The notes under the pieces are model-generated. The model ran no database searches. It was given only the letters and a program-made list of their open reading frames with translations, and was not told the DNA's origin. Positions 8,998 to 16,591 of a stretch of DNA of 64,000 bases are shown here, piece by piece. Position 1 is the first letter of the stretch, and each line of letters opens with the position of its first letter. A program made the position numbers and the translations under genes. Source of the DNA: PALSA-612 sp046729255 (lineage in GTDB: Bacteria; Actinomycetota; Thermoleophilia; Gaiellales; Gaiellaceae); assembly GCA_046729255.1 (NCBI GenBank), contig JBKPGF010000044.1, positions 12,911-76,910 on the forward strand. The letters are read 5' to 3'.

Positions 8998-9052
8998 TTG
9001 TGGTCTCCGTTCCGCGCGCGGTCTTGCTCGGCCGAGCGAGAACCGAGCAGGC

Positions 9053-9089
9053 CAAGGACGCAGGGAGCGCGCGTATTGGGTGAAATACG
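9053..9089 (-). repeat. Element A copy 1: hairpin plus 16-nt block upstream of livF
   Basis: Read on the minus strand: stem CGTATT, 6-nt loop, AATACG (9089-9072), 3-nt spacer, then GCTCCCTGCGTCCTTG (9068-9053). The element is preceded by CC and followed by a TGCTCGGTTCTCG segment shared with copy 3. It is the same design as 50133-50169 and 51926-51962. The last stem pair is T:A here and C:G in the other two copies, a compensatory change. It lies in the livG-livF gap, sense with livF. Confidence 0.75.
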
Positions 9090-9160
9090 GGTGCGACCGA
9101 GGACGTAGGCATGCGACGGTTCGCAGCCGGCCGAGCTGGGCGCGTGCGGGGCGGCGACCA

Positions 9161-9898
9161 CTAAACGTCCTCCTCGTCCGTCGTGCCGAGGTACGCCTCG
9201 ATGACCGCGGGGTCCGAGCGCACCTCGTCGGGGGTGCCGCGGGCGATCGTCTTCCCGAAGTCGAGCACGTGCACGGTCTCCGAGACGCGCATGACGAGGC
9301 CCATGTGGTGCTCGACGAGCAGCACGGTGAGATCGAGCTGCTCGCGCAGGTCTAGGAGGAAGTCCCCGAAGGCCGCCACTTCCTCGTGGCTCAGGCCGCC
9401 GGCCGGCTCGTCGAGCAGCAACAGCCGCGGCTCCGAGACAAGTGCCCGCGCGAGCTCGATGCGCTTCAGCGTCGGATAGGGGAGGCCCGACGCGAAGTGA
9501 CCCGCGAGCTGGTCCAGGTTGACCATCTCGAGCGCGTGGAGCGCGCGGTCCCGGGCATCGGTCTCGCGGTACCAGTCGGTGCGGGCGTGTGCTCCGACGA
9601 GGACGTTTTCGAGCACGGTCATCCGCGAGAAGAGCGCGATGTTCTGAAAGGTGCGGGAGATGCCGCGGCGCACGACGTCGTACGGAGCGACCTTCAGCAA
9701 GTCCTCGCCGTCGTAGAGGACCGCGCCGGAATCCGCCTTGTAGAGTCGGGTGATGACGTTGAACGCCGTCGTCTTGCCCGCTCCGTTGGGCCCGATCAGG
9801 CCGAGGATCTGACCTTGGGGGACCGCGAAGGAGACGTCGTCGAGTGCGACGACCCCGCCGAAGCGACGGGTGAGATGCTCGACGGTGAGCAACGCCAC
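9161..9898 (-). CDS. livG: Branched-chain-type ABC transporter ATPase LivG
   Basis: A 245-residue ATPase. It has Walker A GPNGAGKTTAFNVITR, the LivG-type helical insert with GISRTFQNIALFSRMTVLENVLVG, a degenerate signature LPYPTLKRIELARAL, Walker B LLLLDEPAGGLSHEE and VEHHMGLVM. The start is GTG 9898. TAAGAT on the minus strand (9913-9908) lies 9 nt upstream, so the operon may begin here. It is divergent from the MBL-fold gene. Confidence 0.92.
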   Translation of the reverse strand: MALLTVEHLTRRFGGVVALDDVSFAVPQGQILGLIGPNGAGKTTAFNVITRLYKADSGAVLYDGEDLLKVAPYDVVRRGISRTFQNIALFSRMTVLENVLVGAHARTDWYRETDARDRALHALEMVNLDQLAGHFASGLPYPTLKRIELARALVSEPRLLLLDEPAGGLSHEEVAAFGDFLLDLREQLDLTVLLVEHHMGLVMRVSETVHVLDFGKTIARGTPDEVRSDPAVIEAYLGTTDEEDV

Positions 9899-9943
9899 GA
9901 GGCGCGCATCTTACGACGGGGCGGCGAGACCTTGCCGGTCGTG

Positions 9944-10867
9944 GTGCCGCTCGACGACGGGATCGTGCGCATCACCTTCCCGCTGCCGCTCGGCATCGAC
10001 CACGTCCATGCCTACGTGCTGCCGGGAGACGACGGGACGATCGTCGTCGACACGGGCCTCGGCCTTCCCGGCGCCCGGGAGCGCTGGGAAAGGATCATCG
10101 ACCAGGTCGGGCGGCCGGAGCGAATCGTCGTCACGCACTTCCATCCCGATCACGTGGGTGCCGCAGCGTTCGTCGCCGAGGTGGCCGACGCGCCCGTCTC
10201 CCAGGGCGTCCTCGACTACGAGTACTGCCGCCGGGCGTGGACAGCTGACGCGGCGGAGCGGTCGGAGCAGCACATGGTCGAGCACGGGATCCCGCCGGAG
10301 GAGGCGGCCGCGGTGCGCGCCCAACAGGAGCAGCTGACCGCGTTCGTGCACTACGCGCCGGATCCCGACCCGCTCGAGCCCGGAGACACGGTCGGCGGTT
10401 GGGAGGTGCTCCACCTGCCCGGGCATGCCGACGGGCACCTCGCGCTCCACCGAGACGGCGTGCTCATCGCGGGCGATGCCCTGCTCGGCGGCATCACGCC
10501 CAACGTCGGCCTCTGGCCGGCATCGGCCCCGGATCCGCTCTCTGACTACCTCGGCTCGCTTGCGCGCATCGCCGAGCTCGACCCGACGCTGGCGCTGCCG
10601 GGGCACGGGGAGCGCATCCTCGATCCGGCCGGCCGCGCGCGCGAGATCGTCGAGCACCACGCGGACCGGCTCCAGCGAACCCTCGCGGAGCTCGGCCCCG
10701 AGCCCCGCTCCGGATACGACATCTCGCGGACGCTGTTCCCGGACGCGCTCGCGCCGCCGCTACGCCGGTTCGCCATGGCGGAGACGCTCGCGCACCTCGA
10801 GCACCTCGTGCACGCGGGGCGGGCCACCCGCATCACCGAGGCAGGTCGCACCACCTACGCAGAGTGA
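9944..10867 (+). CDS. MBL-fold metallo-hydrolase
   Basis: A metallo-beta-lactamase-fold hydrolase of about 307 residues. It has the zinc motif THFHPDHVGAA, GWEVLHLPGHADGHLALH, GDALLGGITPNVGLW and ALPGHGE. A C-terminal segment of about 70 residues (EHHADRLQRTLAEL ... LAHLEHLVHAGRATRI) resembles the winged-helix end of LACTB2-like thioesterase/endonuclease relatives. The start is uncertain: TTG 9932, GTG 9941 and GTG 9944 are all in frame; GTG 9944 gives VPLDDGIVRITFPLPLG, the usual family beginning. The gene is coupled to the acetyltransferase by a GTGA overlap. Confidence 0.85.
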   Translation: MPLDDGIVRITFPLPLGIDHVHAYVLPGDDGTIVVDTGLGLPGARERWERIIDQVGRPERIVVTHFHPDHVGAAAFVAEVADAPVSQGVLDYEYCRRAWTADAAERSEQHMVEHGIPPEEAAAVRAQQEQLTAFVHYAPDPDPLEPGDTVGGWEVLHLPGHADGHLALHRDGVLIAGDALLGGITPNVGLWPASAPDPLSDYLGSLARIAELDPTLALPGHGERILDPAGRAREIVEHHADRLQRTLAELGPEPRSGYDISRTLFPDALAPPLRRFAMAETLAHLEHLVHAGRATRITEAGRTTYAE

Positions 10868-11460
10868 CATCCGACGTCGTGATCCGGCCCTACACGGACG
10901 CCGACGAGCGCGGCTGGCTCGAGTGCCGCGTGCTCGCCTTCCTCGACGGTGCGTACTACGACTCCGTCGAGAAGGTGAAGGAGCGCTGGGAGCGCCCGAG
11001 CATCGAGCTCGTCGCCGAGGCAGAGGGCCGCATCGTGGGGTTGATCGACCTCGAGTGCGAGGAGGAGCCGGGGACTGTCTGCCGGGACGGCCCCGGTCTC
11101 GGCGCGATGATCTGGCACCTGGCGGTGCTGCCGGAGTTCAGGCGGCGAGGGCTCGCGTCGCGGCTGCTCGCGGACGCGGAGACGGAGCTGCAAGCGCGCG
11201 GCATCGAGCGGGTCGAAGCCTGGACGCGCGACGACAAGTGGGTGCAGCGCTGGTACGAGTCACAGGGCTTCGAGCAGGTCTATTCCTACCTCCACGTGTA
11301 CGTGCAAGGGCGCTCCGAGGTGGAGGGCACGTTGCAGTCCCTGCTGCCGGACCTCAAGCCCGTCTCCACGTTTGCGCACTACGAGGGCGACCGTAAGGAC
11401 GAGATCCGGGCGCGCTTCGAGCGCGTGCACGACTGCGTCTGCTACGAGCGGCGGCTCTAG
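10864..11460 (+). CDS. GNAT family N-acetyltransferase
   Basis: A 198-residue acetyltransferase. The acetyl-CoA binding motif A is visible as MIWHLAVLPEFRRRGLASRLLADAE (R/Q-x-x-G-x-A/G), followed by RVEAWTRDDKWVQRWYESQGFEQVYSYLHVY, the usual C-terminal beta-bulge region. The acceptor substrate is unknown. The GTG start overlaps the MBL stop. It ends head-on with a small unrelated gene, sharing 4 bp. Confidence 0.82.
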   Translation: MTSDVVIRPYTDADERGWLECRVLAFLDGAYYDSVEKVKERWERPSIELVAEAEGRIVGLIDLECEEEPGTVCRDGPGLGAMIWHLAVLPEFRRRGLASRLLADAETELQARGIERVEAWTRDDKWVQRWYESQGFEQVYSYLHVYVQGRSEVEGTLQSLLPDLKPVSTFAHYEGDRKDEIRARFERVHDCVCYERRL

Positions 11461-11756
11461 GCGTCGTTGACGATCGGCAGGCGTGCGGCGACCTGCCTGC
11501 GACCGCCCGCCGTGTACACGACGTCGACCGAGTCGTTCTGGCGGTACGTACCCGCGACGCCGAGGAAGAGCGACAGCCACCGCCAGGTGCCGAGCCGGCC
11601 TTCCTGCTTGAGAAGACGCGGAAACACGAGCACGCCGCCCTCCCGCGTGAAGTCCGTCCCCTCCACCTGCCGCACGCCGTTCACGTAGACCTCGAATGAG
11701 CCGCCGACCGCGGGCGGCAGCACGACACGCGACCGCTCTGACATCGACTCGATCAT
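11457..11756 (-). CDS. Small beta-rich protein of unknown function
   Basis: A 99-residue protein I do not recognise. It begins MIESMSERSRVVLPPAVGG and contains FEVYVNGVRQVEGTDFTREG, a pattern seen in beta-sandwich modules, then a hydrophobic WRWLSLFLGVAGTY and the charged end RRQVAARLPIVNDA. The ATG 11756 has a strong Shine-Dalgarno (GGGAGGGATTCT-ATG), which supports it as a real gene; ATG 11744 is an alternative. It is divergent from coxB with 12 bp between the start codons. Possibly respiration-related by position only. Confidence 0.6.
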   Translation of the reverse strand: MIESMSERSRVVLPPAVGGSFEVYVNGVRQVEGTDFTREGGVLVFPRLLKQEGRLGTWRWLSLFLGVAGTYRQNDSVDVVYTAGGRRQVAARLPIVNDA

Positions 11757-11768
11757 AGAATCCCTCCC

Positions 11769-12713
11769 GTGCGCCTGACCGCCCTCGCTGCCGTGCTCGC
11801 AGCGCTCGTTTTCTGCGCGCCGGCCTTCGCGGACAACGGCGGCCTGACGCCGGTGCAGCCGGCATCGGAGAACGCCCAGGCAATCCACGACACGTACATC
11901 CTCATCCTCATCATCACGGCCGTCATCTTCGTCCTCGTGGAGGCGACGCTCGTTTACTTCATCGTCCGCTATCGACGTGGTAACCGGCCGCGCGAAGGCG
12001 AGGGGCCACAGGTGCGTGGCCACACGCGGGTAGAGGTTGCGTGGACCGTCGTTCCCGTGCTGATCCTCGCCGTCATCACAGCGTTCGTCTTCCTGCAGCT
12101 GCCGGACATCGAAGACGCGCCCGCGGCCGGCCCCGCCGGCAGCCTCGAGATCACGGTGGAGGGACATCAGTACTACTGGCTCTACCGCTATCCGGACGGC
12201 GAGATCGCCATCGACGACCTCGTCGTGCCCGTGAACCGCGTCATCGACCTCGAGGTGGTGGCCAACGACGTCATCCACAGCTGGTGGATCCCGTCGCTGG
12301 GCGGCAAGATCGACGCGATCCCGGGGCGGACGAACCACACGTGGTTCGAGGCGCAGCGACCGGGGACGTTCACCGGGCAGTGCGCAGAGCTCTGCGGCGC
12401 CCAGCACGCCGCCATGAAGGCCTCCGTGCACGCCGTCAGCGCAGCGGACTTCGACGTCTTTCTCGCTGCCCACGGGGAGTCGAGCCCTGCCGTGGGTGAG
12501 GAGACGTTCGACGGCGTCTGCGCGAAGTGCCACGGAATGGAAGGCCAGGGCACGGACGAGGCGCCGCCTATCGCCGGACGGCGCTTCGACGCGACGACGA
12601 TTCAGCTGATCAAGAACGGCGGCACGCGCATGCCGGCAGTCGGGGAGGAGTGGTCGGACGCCCAGATCGCGGCCACCATCCGCTACCTCAACGCCTCGAT
12701 CGGAGCGCCCTAG
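11769..12713 (+). CDS. coxB: Cytochrome c oxidase subunit II with fused cytochrome c domain
   Basis: A 314-residue exported subunit (caa3 type). The signal peptide MRLTALAAVLAALVFCAPAFA is followed by two transmembrane helices, about residues 37-63 and 88-112. The CuA cupredoxin domain has His170, then Cys205, Glu207, Cys209, His213 and Met216 (GQCAELCGAQHAAM). A C-terminal c-type cytochrome has Cys251-Cys254-His255 (CAKCH) and a later Met in GTRMPAVG as likely heme ligand. It receives electrons from cytochrome c and passes them to CoxA. coxA follows after 2 bp. Confidence 0.95.
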   Translation: MRLTALAAVLAALVFCAPAFADNGGLTPVQPASENAQAIHDTYILILIITAVIFVLVEATLVYFIVRYRRGNRPREGEGPQVRGHTRVEVAWTVVPVLILAVITAFVFLQLPDIEDAPAAGPAGSLEITVEGHQYYWLYRYPDGEIAIDDLVVPVNRVIDLEVVANDVIHSWWIPSLGGKIDAIPGRTNHTWFEAQRPGTFTGQCAELCGAQHAAMKASVHAVSAADFDVFLAAHGESSPAVGEETFDGVCAKCHGMEGQGTDEAPPIAGRRFDATTIQLIKNGGTRMPAVGEEWSDAQIAATIRYLNASIGAP

Positions 12714-12715
12714 CC

Positions 12716-14359
12716 ATGGCGGCCACGCAGGAAACCCACGCGCCGTCGCTCGACTGGAAGCGGGGTCGCCTCACGAGCTGGCTGACGACCACGGACCACA
12801 AGCGGATCGGAATTCTCTACATCGTCACGAGCCTCGTCTTCTTCGCGATCGCGGGCCTGCTGGCGCTCCTGATCCGCCTCCAGCTGGCCGCCCCCGACCA
12901 GGACTTCATCACCGGAGACCGCTACAACCAGCTCTTCACGGTGCACGGCACCGCGATGGTCTTCCTCGTCGTCGTGCCGATCCTCGCCGGGTTCGGCAAC
13001 TACGTCGTGCCGCTGATGATCGGCGCCCGCGACATGGCGTTTCCGAAGCTCAACGCTCTGTCGTACTGGCTGTTCGTGCTCGGCGGCATCGTTCTCTATG
13101 GCAGCTTCTTCGCGAAGGGGGGCGCTTCGAGCGCGGGCTGGACCGGGTATCCGCCGCTGTCGGAGAAGGAGTTCAGCCCCGGCAACGGCGTCGATCTCTG
13201 GATCCTCTCGCTGCATCTCCTGACACTGTCGTCGCTCGCCGGGGTCGTCAACTTCGCCGTGACGATCCTCAACATGCGCACGCGCGGGATGACGTTCATG
13301 CGCATGCCGCTCTTCGTATGGGCGATCTTCACGTACTCGATCCTCCTCATCCTCATCCTGCCGGTGCTCTCGGGCGGCTTGACGTTGCTCCTGCTCGACA
13401 GGCAGCTGGACACGCATTTCTTCATCCCGGACGAAGGCGGCAGCGCGCTCCTGTGGCAGAACGTCTTCTGGTTCTTCGGCCACCCCGAGGTGTATGTGAT
13501 GATCCTGCCCGCATTCGGGATCGTCTCCGAGGTGATACCCGTCTTCGCGCGCAAGCCGATCTTCGGCTACGCGGCGATTGCCTTCTCGACGCTCGGCATC
13601 GCCTTCGCCGGCATGCTCGTGTGGGCGCACCACCTGTTCACGGTCGGCTACAGCACCGGGCTCAACAGCTACTTCATGATCGCGTCGTTCCTCGTGGCGG
13701 TGCCGACGGGGATCAAGATCCTCAACTGGCTGGCAACGCTCTGGCGCGGGAATATCTTGTTCGACACGCCCATGCTCTTCGCGCTCGGCCTCATCGCGCT
13801 GTTCGTGATCGGCGGCCTGACGGGGATCTTCGTCGCTGCCTACCCGGTGGACTGGCAGCTCCACGACACGTACTTCGTCGTCGCCCACTTCCACTACACG
13901 CTGTTCGGCGGCGCGATGTTCGGGATCTTCGCGGGGCTGTACTACTGGTGGCCGAAGATGTTCGGACGCCGCCTCGACGAACGGCTCGGCCGGTTGCAGT
14001 TTTGGCTGATGTTCATCGGCTTCAACCTCGCGTTCATGCCACAGCACTTCCTCGGCCTGCTGGGCATGCCGCGCCGGATCTACACGTACTCGGAGGGCGG
14101 CGCCTGGGAAATTTACAACCGCATCTCGACGATTGGTGCTTTCCTGATGGGCGCAGCGATGATCGTCTTCGCGGTGAACGTGCTCCGATCGAAGCGGTAT
14201 GCGCGGGTCGGCAACGATCCGTGGCTCGGCAACACGCTCGAGTGGTTCGCGACGTCGCCGCCGCCGCCGGGGAACTGGACGCAGCCGCTGCCGTATGTCG
14301 CCAGCCCGAGACCGCTCCGCGACTACCGTATTCAGCTGGAAGAGAGGCGTCGTGGCTAG
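12716..14359 (+). CDS. coxA: Cytochrome c oxidase subunit I
   Basis: A 547-residue heme-copper oxidase core with 12 membrane helices. It has TTTDHKRIGILYIVTS at the N-terminus, the heme ligand region FTVHGTAMVFL, the CuB site WFFGHPEVYVMILPAFGIVSE with the His-Tyr crosslink motif, WAHHLFTVG for the two further CuB histidines, and the HDTYFVVAHFHYTLFGG heme ligands. The A-family proton-channel signature (HPEVY) is present. The true start is ATG 12716; an open frame runs further upstream inside coxB. The 3' end overlaps ctaB by 8 bp. Confidence 0.96.
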   Translation: MAATQETHAPSLDWKRGRLTSWLTTTDHKRIGILYIVTSLVFFAIAGLLALLIRLQLAAPDQDFITGDRYNQLFTVHGTAMVFLVVVPILAGFGNYVVPLMIGARDMAFPKLNALSYWLFVLGGIVLYGSFFAKGGASSAGWTGYPPLSEKEFSPGNGVDLWILSLHLLTLSSLAGVVNFAVTILNMRTRGMTFMRMPLFVWAIFTYSILLILILPVLSGGLTLLLLDRQLDTHFFIPDEGGSALLWQNVFWFFGHPEVYVMILPAFGIVSEVIPVFARKPIFGYAAIAFSTLGIAFAGMLVWAHHLFTVGYSTGLNSYFMIASFLVAVPTGIKILNWLATLWRGNILFDTPMLFALGLIALFVIGGLTGIFVAAYPVDWQLHDTYFVVAHFHYTLFGGAMFGIFAGLYYWWPKMFGRRLDERLGRLQFWLMFIGFNLAFMPQHFLGLLGMPRRIYTYSEGGAWEIYNRISTIGAFLMGAAMIVFAVNVLRSKRYARVGNDPWLGNTLEWFATSPPPPGNWTQPLPYVASPRPLRDYRIQLEERRRG

Positions 14360-15530
14360 TCCCTGGCTGAGGATCCTGTCGCTGTGGGCCGCGGCCGCGG
14401 TGTTGCTCGCCGTCGTCTCGGGCGCAGCGAACCTGGGCACAACGCACGACGTGCTCGCCGCGCTCGCCTTGCCTCCCCTGACGGCGCTCGTGATCGGAGC
14501 CTGGCTCCGTCACCGGCCGCTGCTGCCGTACGCGATCAGCGCGTTGGCCCTGTTCGGAGCAGCTGCCCTCGTGACGGCGCCCTCCATTCACCTCGCATTG
14601 GCGGCGGCGGCGCTCGCGGCGGCACTCGTGCTCGCCGCCCTCGTCCACCGCGAGCGCTGGGCGCCGTTCGGATCGCTCCGCGACTACGTGGCGCTGACGA
14701 AGCCGCGGATCATGTCGCTCCTCCTCGTCACCGGCTTCTGCGGCCTCGTCGCGGGCGCCGGCGGCCCGCCGCCCTGGGACCTGACGCTTTCGGCCATGGT
14801 CGGGCTGGCCCTCGCCTGCGGCGGCGCGAGCGCGCTCAACCACGTGATCGACCGCGACATCGACAGGCTCATGGGCGCTCGGACCCGGAGACGGCCTGTC
14901 GCGGCCGACCGGCTCTCCGCCGAGCACGCGCTCGAGTTCGGGCTCGTGCTCTCGGCGCTCTCGTTCACGCTGCTGGCCGGCGCCGTCAACGTCCTCACGG
15001 CGACGCTCGCACTCGTCGGCAACCTCTTCTACGTCCTCGTCTACACGGGGTGGCTCAAGCGCTCGACGCCGCAGAACATCGTCATCGGCGGTGCGGCCGG
15101 CGCGGTGCCGCCGCTCGTCGGCTGGGCGGCGGCGACGGGCTCGCTCGCACTGCCGGCGCTCGCGCTCTTCCTCATCGTCTTCCACTGGACGCCGCCGCAC
15201 TTCTGGGCGCTCGCGCTGTTGATCAAGCGGGACTACGCGGCGGCGGGGATCCCGATGTTGCCCGTCGTTCGCGGCGACAGGGAGACCGCGAGGCAGATCG
15301 TGCTCTACTCAGTCGTGCTCGTCGCCTTCACGGTCGTGCCGTTCGCTGCCGGCTGGTTCGGGGCGCTCTACCTCGGGGCCGCGCTCGTGCTGGGGGCGGC
15401 GTTCATGTGGCTCGCTGTGCGGCTACGCCTCTCGATCCAGCCGGCACGTGCCTCCGCTCTGTTCCACTACTCGCTGGTGTACCTCGCGCTCATCTTCGTC
15501 GCCGCTGCCCTCGACCCGGTAATTACGTGA
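14352..15530 (+). CDS. ctaB: Heme O synthase (protoheme IX farnesyltransferase) with N-terminal membrane extension
   Basis: A UbiA-family prenyltransferase that farnesylates heme b to heme O for the oxidase. The catalytic domain starts near residue 110 (LRDYVALTKPRIMSLLLVTGF) with the Asp-rich motif NHVIDRDIDRLMGARTRRRP and the second loop around HWTPPHFWALALLIKRDYAAAGIPM. At 392 residues it is about 90 longer than usual; the extra N-terminus (RILSLWAAAAVLLAVVSGAA...) forms about four hydrophobic segments. The extension may be a remnant of a CtaA-like domain; that is speculation. The start is GTG 14352 inside the coxA end. Confidence 0.93.
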   Translation: MASPWLRILSLWAAAAVLLAVVSGAANLGTTHDVLAALALPPLTALVIGAWLRHRPLLPYAISALALFGAAALVTAPSIHLALAAAALAAALVLAALVHRERWAPFGSLRDYVALTKPRIMSLLLVTGFCGLVAGAGGPPPWDLTLSAMVGLALACGGASALNHVIDRDIDRLMGARTRRRPVAADRLSAEHALEFGLVLSALSFTLLAGAVNVLTATLALVGNLFYVLVYTGWLKRSTPQNIVIGGAAGAVPPLVGWAAATGSLALPALALFLIVFHWTPPHFWALALLIKRDYAAAGIPMLPVVRGDRETARQIVLYSVVLVAFTVVPFAAGWFGALYLGAALVLGAAFMWLAVRLRLSIQPARASALFHYSLVYLALIFVAAALDPVIT

Positions 15531-15643
15531 TGGACCCTGAAGTCGAGCGGAAGAACCTCGTCCTGGGCTTGTGGCTGTTCGGCTTCTCGATTGCGCTGCT
15601 CGTGCTCACGGCCGTCATCGCCATCGTCGTCGTATACGGCTAG
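15530..15643 (+). CDS. 37-residue single-span membrane peptide in the cox operon
   Basis: A tiny gene starting at ATG 15530, whose A is the last base of the ctaB stop (TGATG). The peptide is MDPEVERKNLVLGLWLFG followed by one hydrophobic helix to the C-terminus (residues 11-37). Translational coupling to ctaB and the ideal N-in signal-anchor pattern argue that it is real. By position it may be a small accessory subunit of the oxidase, comparable in size to CcoQ or subunit-IV-like peptides. No sequence motif identifies it. Confidence 0.65.
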   Translation: MDPEVERKNLVLGLWLFGFSIALLVLTAVIAIVVVYG

Positions 15644-15646
15644 CGG

Positions 15647-16591
15647 CTAGTAGCCGAGCAGCCGCTGATCCGAGCGGCGACGGGCCGCACGGAAGGCGAC
15701 GAGAAGCCCTGTGGCGACCAGAATGAACGGCGCCGCCACGACGGCCGCATAGACGACGGCGACCGCCTCGGCAGCCAGGACGTTGCCGGCGCGGTCGAGA
15801 GCCCGCTCGATCCTCCCGGGCGCGGCCGGCACGACCGACTCCTTCTTCGTCGTGAGGACGAGCGCCGCCGTGGCGAAGGACGCCTGCCGGCGATCCTGCG
15901 CCTGCGCCGCACGCAGAGCCTCGAGCTCCGCCTGCGCCGCGGTTTTTTCCTCTCCCGATAGCGTCGGGACAAGGCGGTTGAGCTCGGTAATGCGCTGGAA
16001 GCGGCGGTCGAGCTTCGGCTGCACGTCCCGCACCGACACCTGCTGATCGAGGATCTTGCCGAGTTCCGAGAACTGGAGGATGGCGGTCTGCACGCGCGCG
16101 ATGGGAACGCGGACGACGAGCCGGGCCGTGCCTTCGCCGTCGCCCTCGCCGTAGTTCACGCTGCGCACGTAGCCGCCCAGTGCACGGGTGCGCCGGAGCG
16201 CGGCCTGCGTCGTCTCCGAAAGATCCTTCACGCGCAGCGTGATCTCCGTCGAGTACAGCTGTGCGCGCCTGGCCGGCGTCACCGGCGCCTGGTTGGCGGC
16301 AAGCCCCGCGGCGTCACTCGACTCCTTGCTTGCCCGCTCGACGAGCGGCGCCGAGACCTGCTGGGGCTGCTCGTTGCCGTCCGAGAGCACGCCGACCGCG
16401 ACTGCACCGGCGGCCAGCGCCGCCGCCGTCGGTGCGAGCACCCAGGTCACCCGCAGCTTGCGCTTGGGTGGAGCGGGCCGCGCCGCGATTGCGGCTACGC
16501 GCTCGCGAAGCGAATCCGGCGCCACCGGCCGCGCAGCCCGGAGCTCGCTCACGAGGCTGTCGTACTTCTCCATGGAATCAGGCGAGGACAT
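15647..16591 (-). CDS. DUF4349 membrane protein, probable partner of the ECF sigma factor
   Basis: A 314-residue protein. A cytoplasmic N-terminus (YDSLVSELRAARPVAPDSLRERVAAI) is followed by one helix at about residues 49-69. The extracytoplasmic DUF4349 domain (YSTEITLRVKDLSETTQAALRRTRALGGYV ... VVRVPIARVQTAILQFSELGKI) has a coiled-coil stretch, and a second helix lies near the C-terminus. It overlaps the sigma gene by 14 bp. The layout resembles an anti-sigma factor: a short N-terminal cytosolic part, a membrane span, then a sensor domain. A classical ZAS Cys-His motif is absent, so that role is inferred from context. Confidence 0.8.
   Translation of the reverse strand: MSSPDSMEKYDSLVSELRAARPVAPDSLRERVAAIAARPAPPKRKLRVTWVLAPTAAALAAGAVAVGVLSDGNEQPQQVSAPLVERASKESSDAAGLAANQAPVTPARRAQLYSTEITLRVKDLSETTQAALRRTRALGGYVRSVNYGEGDGEGTARLVVRVPIARVQTAILQFSELGKILDQQVSVRDVQPKLDRRFQRITELNRLVPTLSGEEKTAAQAELEALRAAQAQDRRQASFATAALVLTTKKESVVPAAPGRIERALDRAGNVLAAEAVAVVYAAVVAAPFILVATGLLVAFRAARRRSDQRLLGY

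Noticed and set aside
8683..9108. + strand frame across the livF-livG gap
   Set aside because: Shadow of livF plus element A; the predicted peptide ending resembles one predicted over element A at 50138 only because the DNA repeat is shared.
12710..14440. 576-codon minus-strand frame across coxA
   Set aside because: Charged low-complexity antisense translation (Glu/Arg/His) of the coxA reading frame; no homology.
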